Shown: positions 22,586 to 30,814 of the stretch, in pieces
How positions within the stretch are numbered: position 1 is the first letter of the stretch
How the letters are laid out: each line of letters begins with the position of its first letter
Source of the DNA: Spirochaetales bacterium
GTDB lineage: Bacteria > Spirochaetota > Spirochaetia > DAHUYW01
NCBI GenBank assembly: GCA_027306915.1
Contig: DAHUYW010000045.1
Location: 1 to 30,814, forward strand
Direction: 5' to 3'
DNA length: 30,814 nucleotides
Translations under genes and position numbers: made by a program
The notes under the pieces: model-generated
Databases searched by the model: none
Told to the model about the DNA's origin: nothing
What the model saw: only the letters and a program-made list of their open reading frames with translations

Positions 22586-23851
22586 ATGGCTATCGCGATA
22601 CTCCTCATCGGACTGATGTTCTTCGTTGCGCACGGATTTTCGCTGATATTCGAACGCATTTCGATTCCCGACGTCCTTCTGCTGACCCTTGTCGGCATCG
22701 TCCTCGGCCCTTCGCTCGGCCTCATCCGACCTGAGGACTTTGGCGACATGGGTCGCGTAATGGCCACCGTTGCCCTCGTGGTGATTCTCTTCGAGGGGGG
22801 AATGGCCCTCGACCTGACGAACCTTCAAGGATCGTTCGCCCGCGTGGCACCCCTCTTCCTCGCCACCTTCGCGGGGACCATCCTCGTCGTCTCGCTGCTC
22901 GGCGTATTTGTCCTGGGCCTGCCTGCCTTGAGCGCAGTCGCTTTTGGGGCCATCCTCGGAAGCATCACGCCGATCGTCGTGCTCCCACTCGCCCGCAGCC
23001 TCAAGCTTTCCGAGACCGTGCAGTCGGCGCTCATCATCGAGTCCTCCCTCACGGACGTTTTTAGCATCATCCTCGTCTTCGAGATCACCCAGGCAGCGAT
23101 GGGCGGCTCCATCGATGTGGGACACATGATCGGCAAGCTCCTCTCGGCGTTGCTCTTCGCTGCGGTCATCGGATTCGTCGGGAGCATCCTGTGGCTGAAG
23201 GCGCTCGAGTTCATTCGGAGGCTTCCCAACAGCATCATTCTGTCGATCGCCTTCCTCTTCGTCGTGTACGGCCTGGCGGAGTTCCTTGGCTACTCGGGAG
23301 CGATTGCCGCACTCGCCTTCGGCCTGGGCCTCGCAAACGGCCCCTTCGGATTTCTGGGCCGCCTTGGGCTCCACTTCCACGAGAATGCTGCGTCCATCAC
23401 CGAAACAGAGAAAAGCTTCTTCGGAGAGGTCGTATTCATCCTCAAGACCTTCTTCTTCCTTTACCTTGGCATCTCGATCCGCTTTGCAAACCTCACCGTC
23501 TTCGAGATCGCGGGCGGGATTACCGCCGGGATCTACGTCGTGCGGCTCGCAGCCTGCCGCCTTTTCGGCGACCGCAGCATGGCGCGCAGGGACATCTCCA
23601 TCGTCGCGTCGCTCGCGCCGAAGGGGCTCGCCTCCGCGGCGATGGCAGGCCTCCCGCTCGCGGCCGGCATGGCGGGAGGGCAACGCATCCAGGAGATGAC
23701 TTTCCTGGTCATCTTCCTGAGCATCACACTCTCGGCTGCGCTGGTATTCTTGCTTGAGCGCGGAGGTCTTCGGCGCGGTTACGAGGCGCTCTTCCGGAGC
23801 TTCGGAACGCCGCGACCCGCGGAGACTGAGCAGCTCCCCGAGCAGCCCTGA
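22586..23851 (+). CDS. CPA-type Na+(K+)/H+ antiporter
   Basis: The inner-membrane protein has 421 residues and about 12 transmembrane segments. ATG 22586 follows GGAGGA; the long in-frame extension upstream has no start signal and is not membrane-like. Typical CPA exchanger parts are IPDVLLLTLVGIVLGP (residues 27-42), VVILFEGGMALDL (71-83), GAILGSITPIVVLPLARSL and ALIIESSLTDVFSIIL, which holds the conserved acidic residue of the ion site. FFLYLGISIRF and SIVASLAPKGLASAAMA lie toward the C-terminus. There is no RCK/TrkA-C domain. It exchanges cations for protons and so supports pH and salt homeostasis, which fits the adjacent osmolyte genes. Confidence 0.88.
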   Translation: MAIAILLIGLMFFVAHGFSLIFERISIPDVLLLTLVGIVLGPSLGLIRPEDFGDMGRVMATVALVVILFEGGMALDLTNLQGSFARVAPLFLATFAGTILVVSLLGVFVLGLPALSAVAFGAILGSITPIVVLPLARSLKLSETVQSALIIESSLTDVFSIILVFEITQAAMGGSIDVGHMIGKLLSALLFAAVIGFVGSILWLKALEFIRRLPNSIILSIAFLFVVYGLAEFLGYSGAIAALAFGLGLANGPFGFLGRLGLHFHENAASITETEKSFFGEVVFILKTFFFLYLGISIRFANLTVFEIAGGITAGIYVVRLAACRLFGDRSMARRDISIVASLAPKGLASAAMAGLPLAAGMAGGQRIQEMTFLVIFLSITLSAALVFLLERGGLRRGYEALFRSFGTPRPAETEQLPEQP

Positions 23852-23902
23852 CGGCGGGCGTATTTACAACCTCGCCGATTCTCGCTACCCTCCGCCCACA
23901 CT

Positions 23903-24751
23903 ATGGGAGATCGCTCGGTTGTAGTAACGGGAACCTCTTCGGGGATAGGGAGGGCGATCGCGCTTCGCCTCGCCGCCCGCGGCTATCGGGTCTTTGCCGG
24001 AGTCCGAAGGGACAAGGACGGAGAGGCGCTGCTGCGTGGGGCCCCCTCGGGCCTCTTGCCGGTCATTCTCGATGTGACGGAGGGCGCGTCGGTCGCCGCC
24101 GCCGTATCCGAGGTCGCGCGCCTGACCGGCGGCACTCTTCACGGTCTCGTCAACAACGCGGGAATCACCGTAGCAGGGCCGCTCGAGCTCTTGTCGATCG
24201 AAGCCCTTCGCCGCCAGTTCGAGGTCAACCTCTTCGGACAGATTACGGTCACTCAGGCCTTCCTGCCTCAGCTTCGCGAGGCACGGGGGCGCATCGTGCT
24301 CATCGGATCCATTCTCGGGAAGCTCTCCGTGCCCTTCGTCGCCCCCTACGCCGCGACGAAGTTCGCCCTCGAAGCGGTGGCAGATTCGCTCGCGATAGAG
24401 CTCTCGGAGTCGCACGTAGCAGTCTCGCTCATCGAAGCCGGGAATATCGCCACGCCGATCTGGGATAAGTCCAAGGGAATGGCCGTCGAGCTTGCAGAAT
24501 CCTGGCCGGAAAAGGGCCGGGAGCTCTACCGTTCGCAGCTATCGGCCTTCCAGGCCTACGCGGAGCGTGCGGCGGGCACGGGGATAGGACCTGAGCGGGT
24601 GGCCGCCGTCGTCGAGCGGGCCCTCTCGGCCCGAAGGCCCCGGTCGCGCTACGCCGTCGGCTGGGATGCACGCTTTCTCGGCAGAATTGCGCCGCTCCTC
24701 CCGGGGAGGCTCCGTCAGCGCATTGTCCGCCGCGTTGTCCTTTCGAAGTAG
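23903..24751 (+). CDS. Short-chain dehydrogenase/reductase (classical SDR)
   Basis: The 282-residue NAD(P)-dependent oxidoreductase shows the cofactor motif TGTSSGIG (residues 9-16), LVNNAG, the catalytic Ser strand IVLIGSILG and YAATK with the catalytic Tyr and Lys. An Arg pair after the second strand (GVRR) suggests NADPH preference. The C-terminal 60 residues (RAAGTGIGPERVAAVV, then a basic tail) resemble SDRs acting on lipid or steroid-like substrates. No strong Shine-Dalgarno precedes ATG 23903. The 3' end overlaps the convergent GT1 gene by 37 nt. It follows the antiporter by 51 nt. The substrate is unknown. Confidence 0.85.
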   Translation: MGDRSVVVTGTSSGIGRAIALRLAARGYRVFAGVRRDKDGEALLRGAPSGLLPVILDVTEGASVAAAVSEVARLTGGTLHGLVNNAGITVAGPLELLSIEALRRQFEVNLFGQITVTQAFLPQLREARGRIVLIGSILGKLSVPFVAPYAATKFALEAVADSLAIELSESHVAVSLIEAGNIATPIWDKSKGMAVELAESWPEKGRELYRSQLSAFQAYAERAAGTGIGPERVAAVVERALSARRPRSRYAVGWDARFLGRIAPLLPGRLRQRIVRRVVLSK

Positions 24752-26001
24752 CGCTCGACAACCGATACTGCCGTCCCCACCCCATCCTCCCGCGCAATCG
24801 CCTCGGCCATTGCCGAGCAGCGCGACGCAATCTCCCGGTCGGTGACCAGGAGCCGCATCGCTTCGGCAAGCGGCTCGACCGACAGGCGATGTTTTGCGAT
24901 GGGGCGCGGCCCCAAGCCGAGCTCGGCGATGCGCCTTCCCCAGAAGAACTGGTCGGCGAAGAACGGAACCACAAGCTGAGGGACGCCCGCCCGAAGTGCG
25001 GTTGCTGTCGTCCCAGCCCCTCCGTGGTGCACGACACCGGCCATGCGCGGGAAGAGCCACCCATGAGGCACGAAGCCGACCGGGAAGACGGTGTCCGGAA
25101 GGTCATCGGCGTGAATCCCGCCCCATCCCGCCGCCAGGAGTGCGCGCTGCCCGCTTCGCACGAGCGCCTCGAGGACGACTCTCGCCGTCGCTTTGGGATC
25201 TCCGCTCGCCATGCTCCCGAAGCCGACATAGAGGGGGGCCGGCCCCGACTCGATGAACTCGAGAAGGGCCCGCGGCGGCTTCCAACCGTCTTGCCGATCG
25301 AGGTACCAGTATCCGCAGACGGCGAGCGGCTCCTTCCAGTCGGCGGGCCGCGGAATCACGGACGGGCTGTAGCCGTATAAGAACGGCGTGCCGTCGGCGA
25401 GAAACGACGCAAAGGGGGAGCGCCGCGACAGCGGCGGCAGCTCGAGCTCGTGCTCGCGCCAGCGGCGCTGGAGCGGCCGGATAAACGACCAGAAGATCCT
25501 GGTGACCAGAGCCGCGCTCGCGCGGTTCACCAGCGGGGCGCGCCACGGAAGGTTCGGCATCATGATCGAAGGGAAGAAGGCCGTGGCGTGCAGCGGGTAG
25601 AGCGCGGCGGGTATGCTGGGCACGCCGAGGGCTTCCGCGACCGTGTGGCCGCTGATTGAAAGCGGCAGGCTGTAGATAATGAGGTCACTCCCGCGGCTGC
25701 CGGAAAGCGCATCGCGGGCGAGCCGGTCGATGATGCCGCGCGCGAGCCGCGTGAGGTGAAGCAGGAAGCTGACTGACCTGTTCGACGAGGCAAGCCACGA
25801 CTGCCCCTCAGCTCCCTGCACAATCTCCATCGGGTTGCCCGCCACCGGCGCGAAATCGAGCCCGCAGCTTGCCGCGAGCGGCCGGAAGGTCTCGTGACTT
25901 ATGAGCGTGACCCGGTGTCCGCGGCCGGCCAGCCCCCTGCCCAGCGCAGCGTAGGGCTGCACGTCGCCCTGGGAGCCCACGGCGATTATTCCGATCTTCA
26001 T
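24715..26001 (-). CDS. GT1 (UGT/MGT-type) glycosyltransferase
   Basis: The 428-residue GT-B enzyme has the UGT layout. The N-terminus is MKIGIIAVGSQGDVQPYAALGRGLAGRGH, the form found in bacterial sterol- or macrolide-type glycosyltransferases. The acceptor domain follows, then LYVGFGSMASGDPKAT. The donor signature is VVHHGGAGTTATALRAGVPQLVVPFFADQFFWG. The acceptor is probably a lipophilic small molecule or lipid and the donor UDP-glucose or similar, but neither can be read. The Shine-Dalgarno is weak. The gene is convergent with, and overlaps, the SDR, and is divergent from the KAS III-like gene. Confidence 0.85.
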   Translation of the reverse strand: MKIGIIAVGSQGDVQPYAALGRGLAGRGHRVTLISHETFRPLAASCGLDFAPVAGNPMEIVQGAEGQSWLASSNRSVSFLLHLTRLARGIIDRLARDALSGSRGSDLIIYSLPLSISGHTVAEALGVPSIPAALYPLHATAFFPSIMMPNLPWRAPLVNRASAALVTRIFWSFIRPLQRRWREHELELPPLSRRSPFASFLADGTPFLYGYSPSVIPRPADWKEPLAVCGYWYLDRQDGWKPPRALLEFIESGPAPLYVGFGSMASGDPKATARVVLEALVRSGQRALLAAGWGGIHADDLPDTVFPVGFVPHGWLFPRMAGVVHHGGAGTTATALRAGVPQLVVPFFADQFFWGRRIAELGLGPRPIAKHRLSVEPLAEAMRLLVTDREIASRCSAMAEAIAREDGVGTAVSVVERYFERTTRRTMR

Positions 26002-26149
26002 TTCTGTTTCAGACCTATCCAGGATAGCAAAAGCACGATATAATCATAGCCTGTTTTCGAGGCCCAGGGGAACCGGCACGAGCGCGTCAGAGGCCGTCAA
26101 GCACATGTGCCTTCCGGGCCTAGCTCCATTCTTCCGCAACGAGGCAGGC

Positions 26150-27190
26150 ATGAGGATTGAGTCTATTGGGGTGCGCTTCCCCTCACGAAAAGTGACGAAC
26201 GACGATATTCTAAAGTTCCTGGAGGATCACAGCAACGGCGTATCGAAGCCGCTCCTGAAAACCTACCAGCGTCTGGTAAAGGGACTCTTCAGGACAGCGG
26301 GCTCCGAGGTTCGCTTCATCCGAGACTTGGAAAAGTCCGAAACCGCAGGCCCCTTCATAAAGGAGGCCATGCAGGATGCCCTCGACAAGGCGGGCCGTTC
26401 CAAGGACGACATCGACCTCCTCATCTACTGCGGGGTCGGCAAAGGATTCCTTGAGCCGGCAAACGCCTACTTCTACGCGAGCGCAATGGGGATGGACTGT
26501 TCCTGCTTCGACATCTCCGACGCCTGCATGAGCTGGATCCGCGCCCTCGAGATCTCCTATGAGTTTTTCCGCAGCGGCCGCTACAAGACCATCATGGTCG
26601 TCAACGGAGAGTTCAACATCCACCACGGCTTCCCCGACAACTTCAAGGTGACCGACCTCCGGCAGCTCGAATACACCTTCCCGACCTACACCATCGGCGA
26701 AGCTGCAACAGCCACTATCCTCACGAACTCGGATAATGAGTGGAAGTTCCGATTCAAGACCCTCCCCGAGCTGAGCGACCTCTGCACCATCCCTCTCGAC
26801 GGCTACGACAGCTTCGTCGATCCGAGCCACCGGCTCGGCAAGAATGGGCTGTACAACTTTGTCTCCTATGGGATGCAGATGTTCGACAGCGCGCGCAAGC
26901 ATCTCGCGCCGCTCGTGAAAGAGGTCGTGCAGAACATGGACGAGCCCGACATCTACTTCCCGCACGCTGCCTCCGACGTCGCCTATCTCGCCTCCGCCGA
27001 CAACATCGGAATTCCCGAGGGCAAGATGTACGCAAAGGTCTTCCCGACCTATGGCAACATCGTATCGGCCAGCATTCCGGTCGGGATGGACATGGCGATC
27101 AAAGAAGGCCGGCTCGCGCGAGGCAACAAGGTCGTGCTGTGCCCGGCAAGCGCCGGAATGGTCTACAGCGTGGTTCAGTTCGTCTACTAA
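26150..27190 (+). CDS. 3-oxoacyl-ACP synthase III-like (KAS III family) enzyme
   Basis: ATG 26150 follows GAGG at 5 nt and gives 346 residues; an earlier ATG at 26105 adds 15 unlikely residues. The thiolase-fold triad is present: Cys126 in DISDACMSWI, His272 in YFPHAASDV and Asn303 in YGNIVSAS. GEAATATIL is the usual acyl-pocket strand. The FabH-type GNTS motif is GNIVSAS here, and the N-terminal DILKFLEDHSNGVSK part is unlike housekeeping FabH, so this is probably a specialised paralogue condensing an acyl-CoA or acyl-ACP. It is divergent from the GT1 gene. Lipid or small-molecule synthesis together with the SDR and GT1 is possible but unproven. Confidence 0.75.
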   Translation: MRIESIGVRFPSRKVTNDDILKFLEDHSNGVSKPLLKTYQRLVKGLFRTAGSEVRFIRDLEKSETAGPFIKEAMQDALDKAGRSKDDIDLLIYCGVGKGFLEPANAYFYASAMGMDCSCFDISDACMSWIRALEISYEFFRSGRYKTIMVVNGEFNIHHGFPDNFKVTDLRQLEYTFPTYTIGEAATATILTNSDNEWKFRFKTLPELSDLCTIPLDGYDSFVDPSHRLGKNGLYNFVSYGMQMFDSARKHLAPLVKEVVQNMDEPDIYFPHAASDVAYLASADNIGIPEGKMYAKVFPTYGNIVSASIPVGMDMAIKEGRLARGNKVVLCPASAGMVYSVVQFVY

Positions 27191-27455
27191 AGACGCCACT
27201 TGACCGACTGCCTAAAGGCATGGTAGATTAAGACACTGGCTTGCGGGCGGGACTGTCTCGAGGGAGGCAGAAGTCGATCCGCACGAATCTGCGTTATTGG
27301 TTACGGACGGTAGTGAGGATTGGACCTGCCTTTGCGCGAACTTTTCACCCTTCCTTCTTTAGATCCGGCGTACACGATCAACCTGATTGATTCGTCGTTG
27401 ATGAATTCCAGGCTATCTCATGCACTTGGGGTTTTCACCCCGCGAGGACATCATC
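27191..27455. other. Intergenic leader region of the RRM gene
   Basis: No gene is seen. A short hairpin GGGGT-TTTC-ACCCC (27428-27441) lies just before the ribosome binding site (GAGGA, 27444-27448) of the RRM gene and could modulate its translation. No convincing terminator for the KAS III gene was found. Confidence 0.35.
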
Positions 27456-27749
27456 ATGTCTAAGAAACTGTACGTCGGTAATTTGAATTACAATACCGAC
27501 TCCAACGGCCTTCACGACCTTTTCGCCCAGTACGGCGAGGTTCGCTCCGTCAACATCATCACCGACCGCGTAACCGGCCGGGCGCGCGGCTTCGGCTTCG
27601 TCGAGATGGAGTCGGAGGACGCGGCCGACGCCGCGATCTCCGCGCTCAACGGTGCCGAGCTCGACGGACGCCAGCTCCGCGTCAACGAGGCCCAGAGCCC
27701 GGACCACAACCGGGGGGGTAGTCGGCCTCGCTACGAGAGTCGCTACTAG
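27456..27749 (+). CDS. RRM-domain RNA-binding protein
   Basis: This 97-residue single-RRM protein is of the kind found in cyanobacteria, spirochaetes and other groups, where some members are cold-induced. RNP2 is KLYVGNLN (residues 4-11) and RNP1 is RGFGFVEM, with DLFAQYGEVRSVNII between them. The C-terminal tail after residue 80 is short, Gly/Arg-rich and basic (NRGGSRPRYESRY), suited to RNA contact. ATG 27456 follows GAGGA. A perfect hairpin lies about 90 nt downstream. It is monocistronic and acts in the cytoplasm; its RNA targets are unknown. Confidence 0.92.
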   Translation: MSKKLYVGNLNYNTDSNGLHDLFAQYGEVRSVNIITDRVTGRARGFGFVEMESEDAADAAISALNGAELDGRQLRVNEAQSPDHNRGGSRPRYESRY

Positions 27750-27839
27750 TCCGACACCCGATTCTCTCCGCGGGACAAGACCGGCGGCCTGATCGGAACG
27801 GCGCGCGTCCACCGGGATGTGCTTCCTTCCTTCGCTTCA

Positions 27840-27866
27840 CCGTCCGGCGGTTTCTCCGCCGGACGG
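27840..27866 (+). terminator. Hairpin terminator after the RRM gene
   Basis: CCGTCCGGCGG (27840-27850) and CCGCCGGACGG (27856-27866) form a perfect 11-bp stem with loop TTTCT. The U-run is missing, but its place just before a new -10 element supports a terminator role. Confidence 0.6.
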
Positions 27867-27902
27867 TATGGCCGTCGTCTCGTGGCAAACCTTCTTTTGT
27901 AT

Positions 27903-27908
27903 TATACT
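27903..27908 (+). promoter_or_regulatory. -10 element for the 27970 gene
   Basis: TATACT stands in an AT-rich patch (TTTTGTATTATACT) 60 nt before the start codon. No good -35 is visible at 16-18 nt. Confidence 0.35.
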
Positions 27909-27969
27909 GAGTGAGCAGATCGGATCTCGTACGTCAATTCCTACCGGTCTCCGACGGGAGGCGGCGATT

Positions 27970-28341
27970 ATGTACGAAATCACAAGAGTACGCCAGAATC
28001 CGGGTGAGGCGTTCAGACGTTGGTTCACCGACGACCGCTTTGATCTGTACGTCTGGTACGATAGCCCTTTGCTCGGACACATCGTTGGTTTCCAACTCTG
28101 TTATGACAAGGATCGACACCGGCGCCAGCGAGCCATGACCTGGTACCATGGGCGCGGCTACCATCACACTCGCGTCGAGGACGGAGAAGCGGATCCGACT
28201 TCCAACCGCTCCGCGGTGCTCATGAGCGATGGCCAATTCCCGAAGGAAACCATCATCCCTTCCTTCCGGCAGGCAGCCAAGGAGCTGGACCCCGAATTGG
28301 TATCCTTTATCGTCGGCAAGCTCGAGCGTTACGCCGGGTAG
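27970..28341 (+). CDS. Conserved-looking hypothetical protein
   Basis: The 123-residue soluble protein is rich in aromatic residues. ATG 27970 follows GGGAGGCG. The sequence contains a FRRWFTDDRFDLYVWYD segment, GHIVGFQLCYDKD, the strand MTWYHGRGYHHTRVEDGE, and a C-terminal helix (FRQAAKELDPELVSFIVGKLERY). The single Cys and the His pair are not an obvious active site. I do not recognise the family. It has its own -10 element and lies 107 nt before galU, which has a separate promoter. Confidence 0.6.
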   Translation: MYEITRVRQNPGEAFRRWFTDDRFDLYVWYDSPLLGHIVGFQLCYDKDRHRRQRAMTWYHGRGYHHTRVEDGEADPTSNRSAVLMSDGQFPKETIIPSFRQAAKELDPELVSFIVGKLERYAG

Positions 28342-28397
28342 ACTCACGCTCTTTCACGTGCGCGCCTCGAGGCGGCACGTGCCGAACTGCCGCCCAA

Positions 28398-28426
28398 TTG
28401 TCATTTTCTCTTGGACACAGCATAGT
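28398..28426 (+). promoter_or_regulatory. Promoter of galU
   Basis: TTGTCA (28398-28403) and CATAGT (28421-28426) are spaced by exactly 17 nt, 22 nt before the start codon, giving a very short leader with the Shine-Dalgarno GAAGGAG. Confidence 0.45.
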
Positions 28427-28448
28427 TGGCGAAGCTGAAGGAGCCTCC

Positions 28449-29309
28449 ATGAAAGGGATAATCCTCGCGGCGGGATATGGCACCCGCTTCCTGCCCGTGA
28501 CGAAAACGGTGCCCAAGGAGATGCTGCCGCTCATCGACAAGCCGTCCATCGCGTTTATCGTGGAGGAGTTCTTATCCTCCGGGATCACCGAGATTCTGGT
28601 CATCTCTTCGCGCAGGAAAAAGAGCCTCGAGGACTATTTCGATCGCGAGGTGGAGCTTGAGGAGATCTTTCGCGCCGAGGGCGCCGAAGCAAAGCTCGCA
28701 AAGATCAGCCCCTACAAGGCAAAGATCTACTTTGTGCGGCAACAGGAGATGCTCGGCACCGGCCACGCCCTGCTCCAGGCCAAGTCCGTCATCAACAACG
28801 AGCCCTTCGTGGTCGCCTACCCCGACGACCTTCATTTCGGGTCGGTACCGCTCACGAGGCAGCTCATCGAGACCTACGAGCAAACAGGATGCTCCGTCCT
28901 TGCGACCATCCATGACCCGCCCGACCTGAACCGATATGGCGTCGTCAAGCTCGGTCCCGACGGGATTCACGTGGCCGATATTGTCGAGAAGCCGCCTCTG
29001 GGCGAGGAGCCGAGCCGCGAGGCCTCGATCGGGCGCTATCTCTATACCTATGAGCTTTTCCGCCTTCTCGAGGAGGGTTGGGATCTCCACCGGGGCGGCG
29101 AGTACTTTCACACCTACGCCCTCCGTCAGCTCATGAAGGCCGGCAAGGTCGTCTTCAAGCGGACCGAGGGTGAGCGGCTGGACACGGGCTCACCGGAGGG
29201 TTACCTTCGGGCGATTATCCGTTACGCTGCGGAGGTCGAAAGCTACCGGGGGGTGCTGCGCGAAGCGATCGAAGGGGAGCTGCTTCGGCCGAGACCGGAT
29301 CGGGCGTAG
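28449..29309 (+). CDS. galU: UTP-glucose-1-phosphate uridylyltransferase
   Basis: The 286-residue enzyme makes UDP-glucose from UTP and glucose-1-phosphate. ATG 28449 follows GAAGGAG. The nucleotide-binding N-terminus GIILAAGYGTRFLPVTKTVPKEMLP (split here by function: Gly-rich loop about 8-12, PKEMLP about 22-27), DKPSIAFIVEE, the metal-binding VAYPDDLHFG, NRYGVVKL, DIVEKPP and GSPEGYLRA are all typical of bacterial GalU. UDP-glucose is a plausible donor for gpgS and for the GT1 enzyme in this window, but galU is also a housekeeping gene. It is monocistronic. Confidence 0.92.
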   Translation: MKGIILAAGYGTRFLPVTKTVPKEMLPLIDKPSIAFIVEEFLSSGITEILVISSRRKKSLEDYFDREVELEEIFRAEGAEAKLAKISPYKAKIYFVRQQEMLGTGHALLQAKSVINNEPFVVAYPDDLHFGSVPLTRQLIETYEQTGCSVLATIHDPPDLNRYGVVKLGPDGIHVADIVEKPPLGEEPSREASIGRYLYTYELFRLLEEGWDLHRGGEYFHTYALRQLMKAGKVVFKRTEGERLDTGSPEGYLRAIIRYAAEVESYRGVLREAIEGELLRPRPDRA

Positions 29310-29388
29310 GCGCAGAGCGGAACGCCCTTCCGAACGGGCCGAAATCGTAGATTTTGTAGACATTCTCGACATTTCTTCGCTTTCGGGC

Positions 29389-29417
29389 TTTCCAGGTACA
29401 CCGAGGGACGCTAAAAT
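29389..29417 (+). promoter_or_regulatory. Possible promoter of the chemoreceptor gene
   Basis: TTTCCA (29389-29394) and TAAAAT (29412-29417) are spaced by 17 nt. A perfect inverted repeat, GTAGACATT (29356-29364) and AATGTCTAC (29415-29423), overlaps the -10 and could be a regulator site. Confidence 0.35.
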
Positions 29418-29459
29418 GTCTACTCGGGAAAGTCGGCGCACATCGAGAAGGAACGAGAA

Positions 29460-30814
29460 GTGACCATTCGAGCCAAACTATCAATCGTGATTGTACTCAT
29501 GCTGGCAGCCTTTGCAATCTCCGTAATGGTGTACTTCGCGATACTTTCGCCCATCGGCAAGATCAAGTCCGAGCAACATACCCTCTCCGTCCTGCGGAGC
29601 TCTCTCTCCGACGAGGCGATCGAGGCGAATCGCCTCTTGAGTGCCTCCGATTTCGAGCAGCAGCTCGCGACCTTCCAGGGAGCGGCAAAACAAACTGATG
29701 CGGCCTTCCTCTCGCTTCAGAGCCTCGAAGTGCTGCCGCGTCTCAGCGCGTCGATCCGAAAGGCGCTCGCGAGCATCAAGAAGCTCGAGTCGTTGATTGA
29801 CCAGGACACCAACGCGTCGGTGGACGTCATGAAGGCCGTCCAAAAGGAAGCCAGAATGTTCTACGTCACCGGCGGATACGAGGTGTACGATCTGGCAATC
29901 GACCGAACGATCCCCGTCATGAAAATCGCCCCTCTGCTGCTCGATGTCGATCTGATGAACACGAAGACCTACATTCTCACGGACGATTTGCAGACCTCCA
30001 TCCAAGTCCTTGACACCCAGGACGCTACGATTGCCAAGGAGATCGCGCGGGTGGAGGCCCAGAGCACCGCGGTTGCGATCACGATAATTGTCGTGCTTGT
30101 TGCCCTCACGCTCGTAGTGGCGCTCCTCCTCGCAAACCGCATCGTGCGCTCGGTGCGCTCGATCGAGGCGAATATCGCCGGAATGAGCGAGGGGGATCTC
30201 ACCCGGAGCTTTGCGGTGGAGAGCTCAGACGAGATCGGGCGGCTTTCGGCGAACCTAAACCGCTTCATCGCGACGCTGTCTGGCTCGGTGGGAAGCGTGC
30301 AGGCGGCAAGCGCCGAGAACATCCGCATGAAGGAGAGCCTGCTCGTGACGACCGAGCAGACCTCCGCCTCGACGACCGAGATTCAGGCGAACGCTCACTC
30401 GATCGACCGGCAGATCTCGACGCTTGACGAGAGCCTTGCCTCGACGGGCTCGGCGGTAGGAAGCATCGCGGGGAGCATCAAGGCCCTAAACGAGCAGATT
30501 CAGGATCAGATGGCGATGGTGGAGGAGTCAACGGCGAGCGTGACGCAGATGATCGCCTCGATCGACAGCGTGACGAAGATCGCCGAGCACCGGCAGAAGG
30601 CGAGCGAGCAGCTGGTGCACACGGTGACGGTGGGCGGCGAGAAGATGGCGGCGACCTTCGAGGTGGTGAGCGCGATCAACGAGAGCGTGGACTCGATCAA
30701 GGAGATCACCGGGATCATCGAGGGCTTAAGCACGCAGACGAACCTGCTTGCGATGAACGCGGCGATCGAGGCGGCGCACGCGGGGGACGCAGGAAGAGGC
30801 TTCTCGGTGGTGGC
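29460..30814 (+). CDS. Methyl-accepting chemotaxis protein, 3' end beyond the window
   Basis: GTG 29460 follows AAGGA at 7 nt. The frame stays open for 451 codons and is cut by the window end. TM1 is at about residues 7-29 ([20 protein letters not shown]). A periplasmic sensor of about 170 residues, mostly helical and like a four-helix bundle, follows. TM2 is at about 201-223, then a HAMP domain ([23 protein letters not shown]). The cytoplasmic coiled coil holds the nearly invariant hairpin tip [33 protein letters not shown]. It senses an external signal and controls CheA/CheW. The ligand is unknown. Confidence 0.92.
   Translation, partial: MTIRAKLSIVIVLMLAAFAISVMVYFAILSPIGKIKSEQHTLSVLRSSLSDEAIEANRLLSASDFEQQLATFQGAAKQTDAAFLSLQSLEVLPRLSASIRKALASIKKLESLIDQDTNASVDVMKAVQKEARMFYVTGGYEVYDLAIDRTIPVMKIAPLLLDVDLMNTKTYILTDDLQTSIQVLDTQDATIAKEIARVEAQSTAVAITIIVVLVALTLVVALLLANRIVRSVRSIEANIAGMSEGDLTRSFAVESSDEIGRLSANLNRFIATLSGSVGSVQAASAENIRMKESLLVTTEQTSASTTEIQANAHSIDRQISTLDESLASTGSAVGSIAGSIKALNEQIQDQMAMVEESTASVTQMIASIDSVTKIAEHRQKASEQLVHTVTVGGEKMAATFEVVSAINESVDSIKEITGIIEGLSTQTNLLAMNAAIEAAHAGDAGRGFSVV

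Noticed and set aside
22394..23683. 429-codon open frame on the minus strand
   Set aside because: It lies opposite the antiporter gene and is a run of Glu, Asp and Arg typical of an antisense frame of a membrane protein.
1..30814. CRISPR array, rRNA genes or replication origin
   Set aside because: No regularly spaced repeats, rRNA segments or DnaA-box clusters were seen on reading the window.

Overview
This is a GC-rich bacterial chromosome segment with two different halves. I infer a spirochaete-like free-living bacterium. The reasons are an α-xylosidase/sugar-ABC operon, stand-alone RRM proteins, a chemoreceptor and glucosylglycerate-type solute genes. No rRNA or other taxonomic marker is present, so this is a guess.

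Positions 1 to about 6,250 are a decayed accessory zone with low coding density. It holds a truncated metallo-β-lactamase-fold fragment, a small unknown gene (654-974), and a tyrosine recombinase broken by a frameshift and an in-frame TAG. The recombinase runs directly into an IS1595-type transposase remnant. Next come a promoter-like AT patch and a sequence resembling the 3' half of tRNA-Pro, a CMD-family protein without its Cys pair, a secreted-protein fragment, a Dabb protein, a second frameshifted copy of the 654-974 gene, and a small four-cysteine protein. The two copies of the unknown gene lie in the same orientation and bracket the recombinase and tRNA remnants.

Positions 6,500-9,700 hold a group of envelope or periplasmic genes: a Spy-like protein, a DUF4389 membrane protein, an unknown protein, a secreted Ig-like protein and a COG4315 repeat protein.

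Positions 9,773-16,462 are one minus-strand sugar operon: a LacI-type regulator, a binding lipoprotein, two permeases and a YicI-type α-xylosidase. A TTGACA promoter is followed at once by three operator-like units with a 13-bp period, ending in a perfect 16-bp palindrome. No ABC ATPase is encoded.

Positions 16,508-22,410 are the most interesting part. A minus-strand cluster encodes a histidine phosphatase, a GT4 glycosyltransferase resembling mannosylglucosylglycerate synthases, an M20-fold protein that has lost its metal ligands, a glucosyl-3-phosphoglycerate synthase (GpgS), and a second unusual GT-B glycosyltransferase. The last three are joined by ATGA overlaps. I read this as a pathway for a glucosylglycerate-derived compatible solute, probably mannosylglucosylglycerate or an extended form, with a possible non-catalytic M20 partner.

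Positions 22,586-30,814 encode a CPA-type cation/proton antiporter, an SDR, a GT1 glycosyltransferase convergent with the SDR, a KAS III-like enzyme, an RRM protein, an unknown protein, GalU (UDP-glucose supply) and the first 451 codons of a methyl-accepting chemotaxis protein cut by the window edge. The antiporter and GalU fit functionally with osmolyte synthesis.
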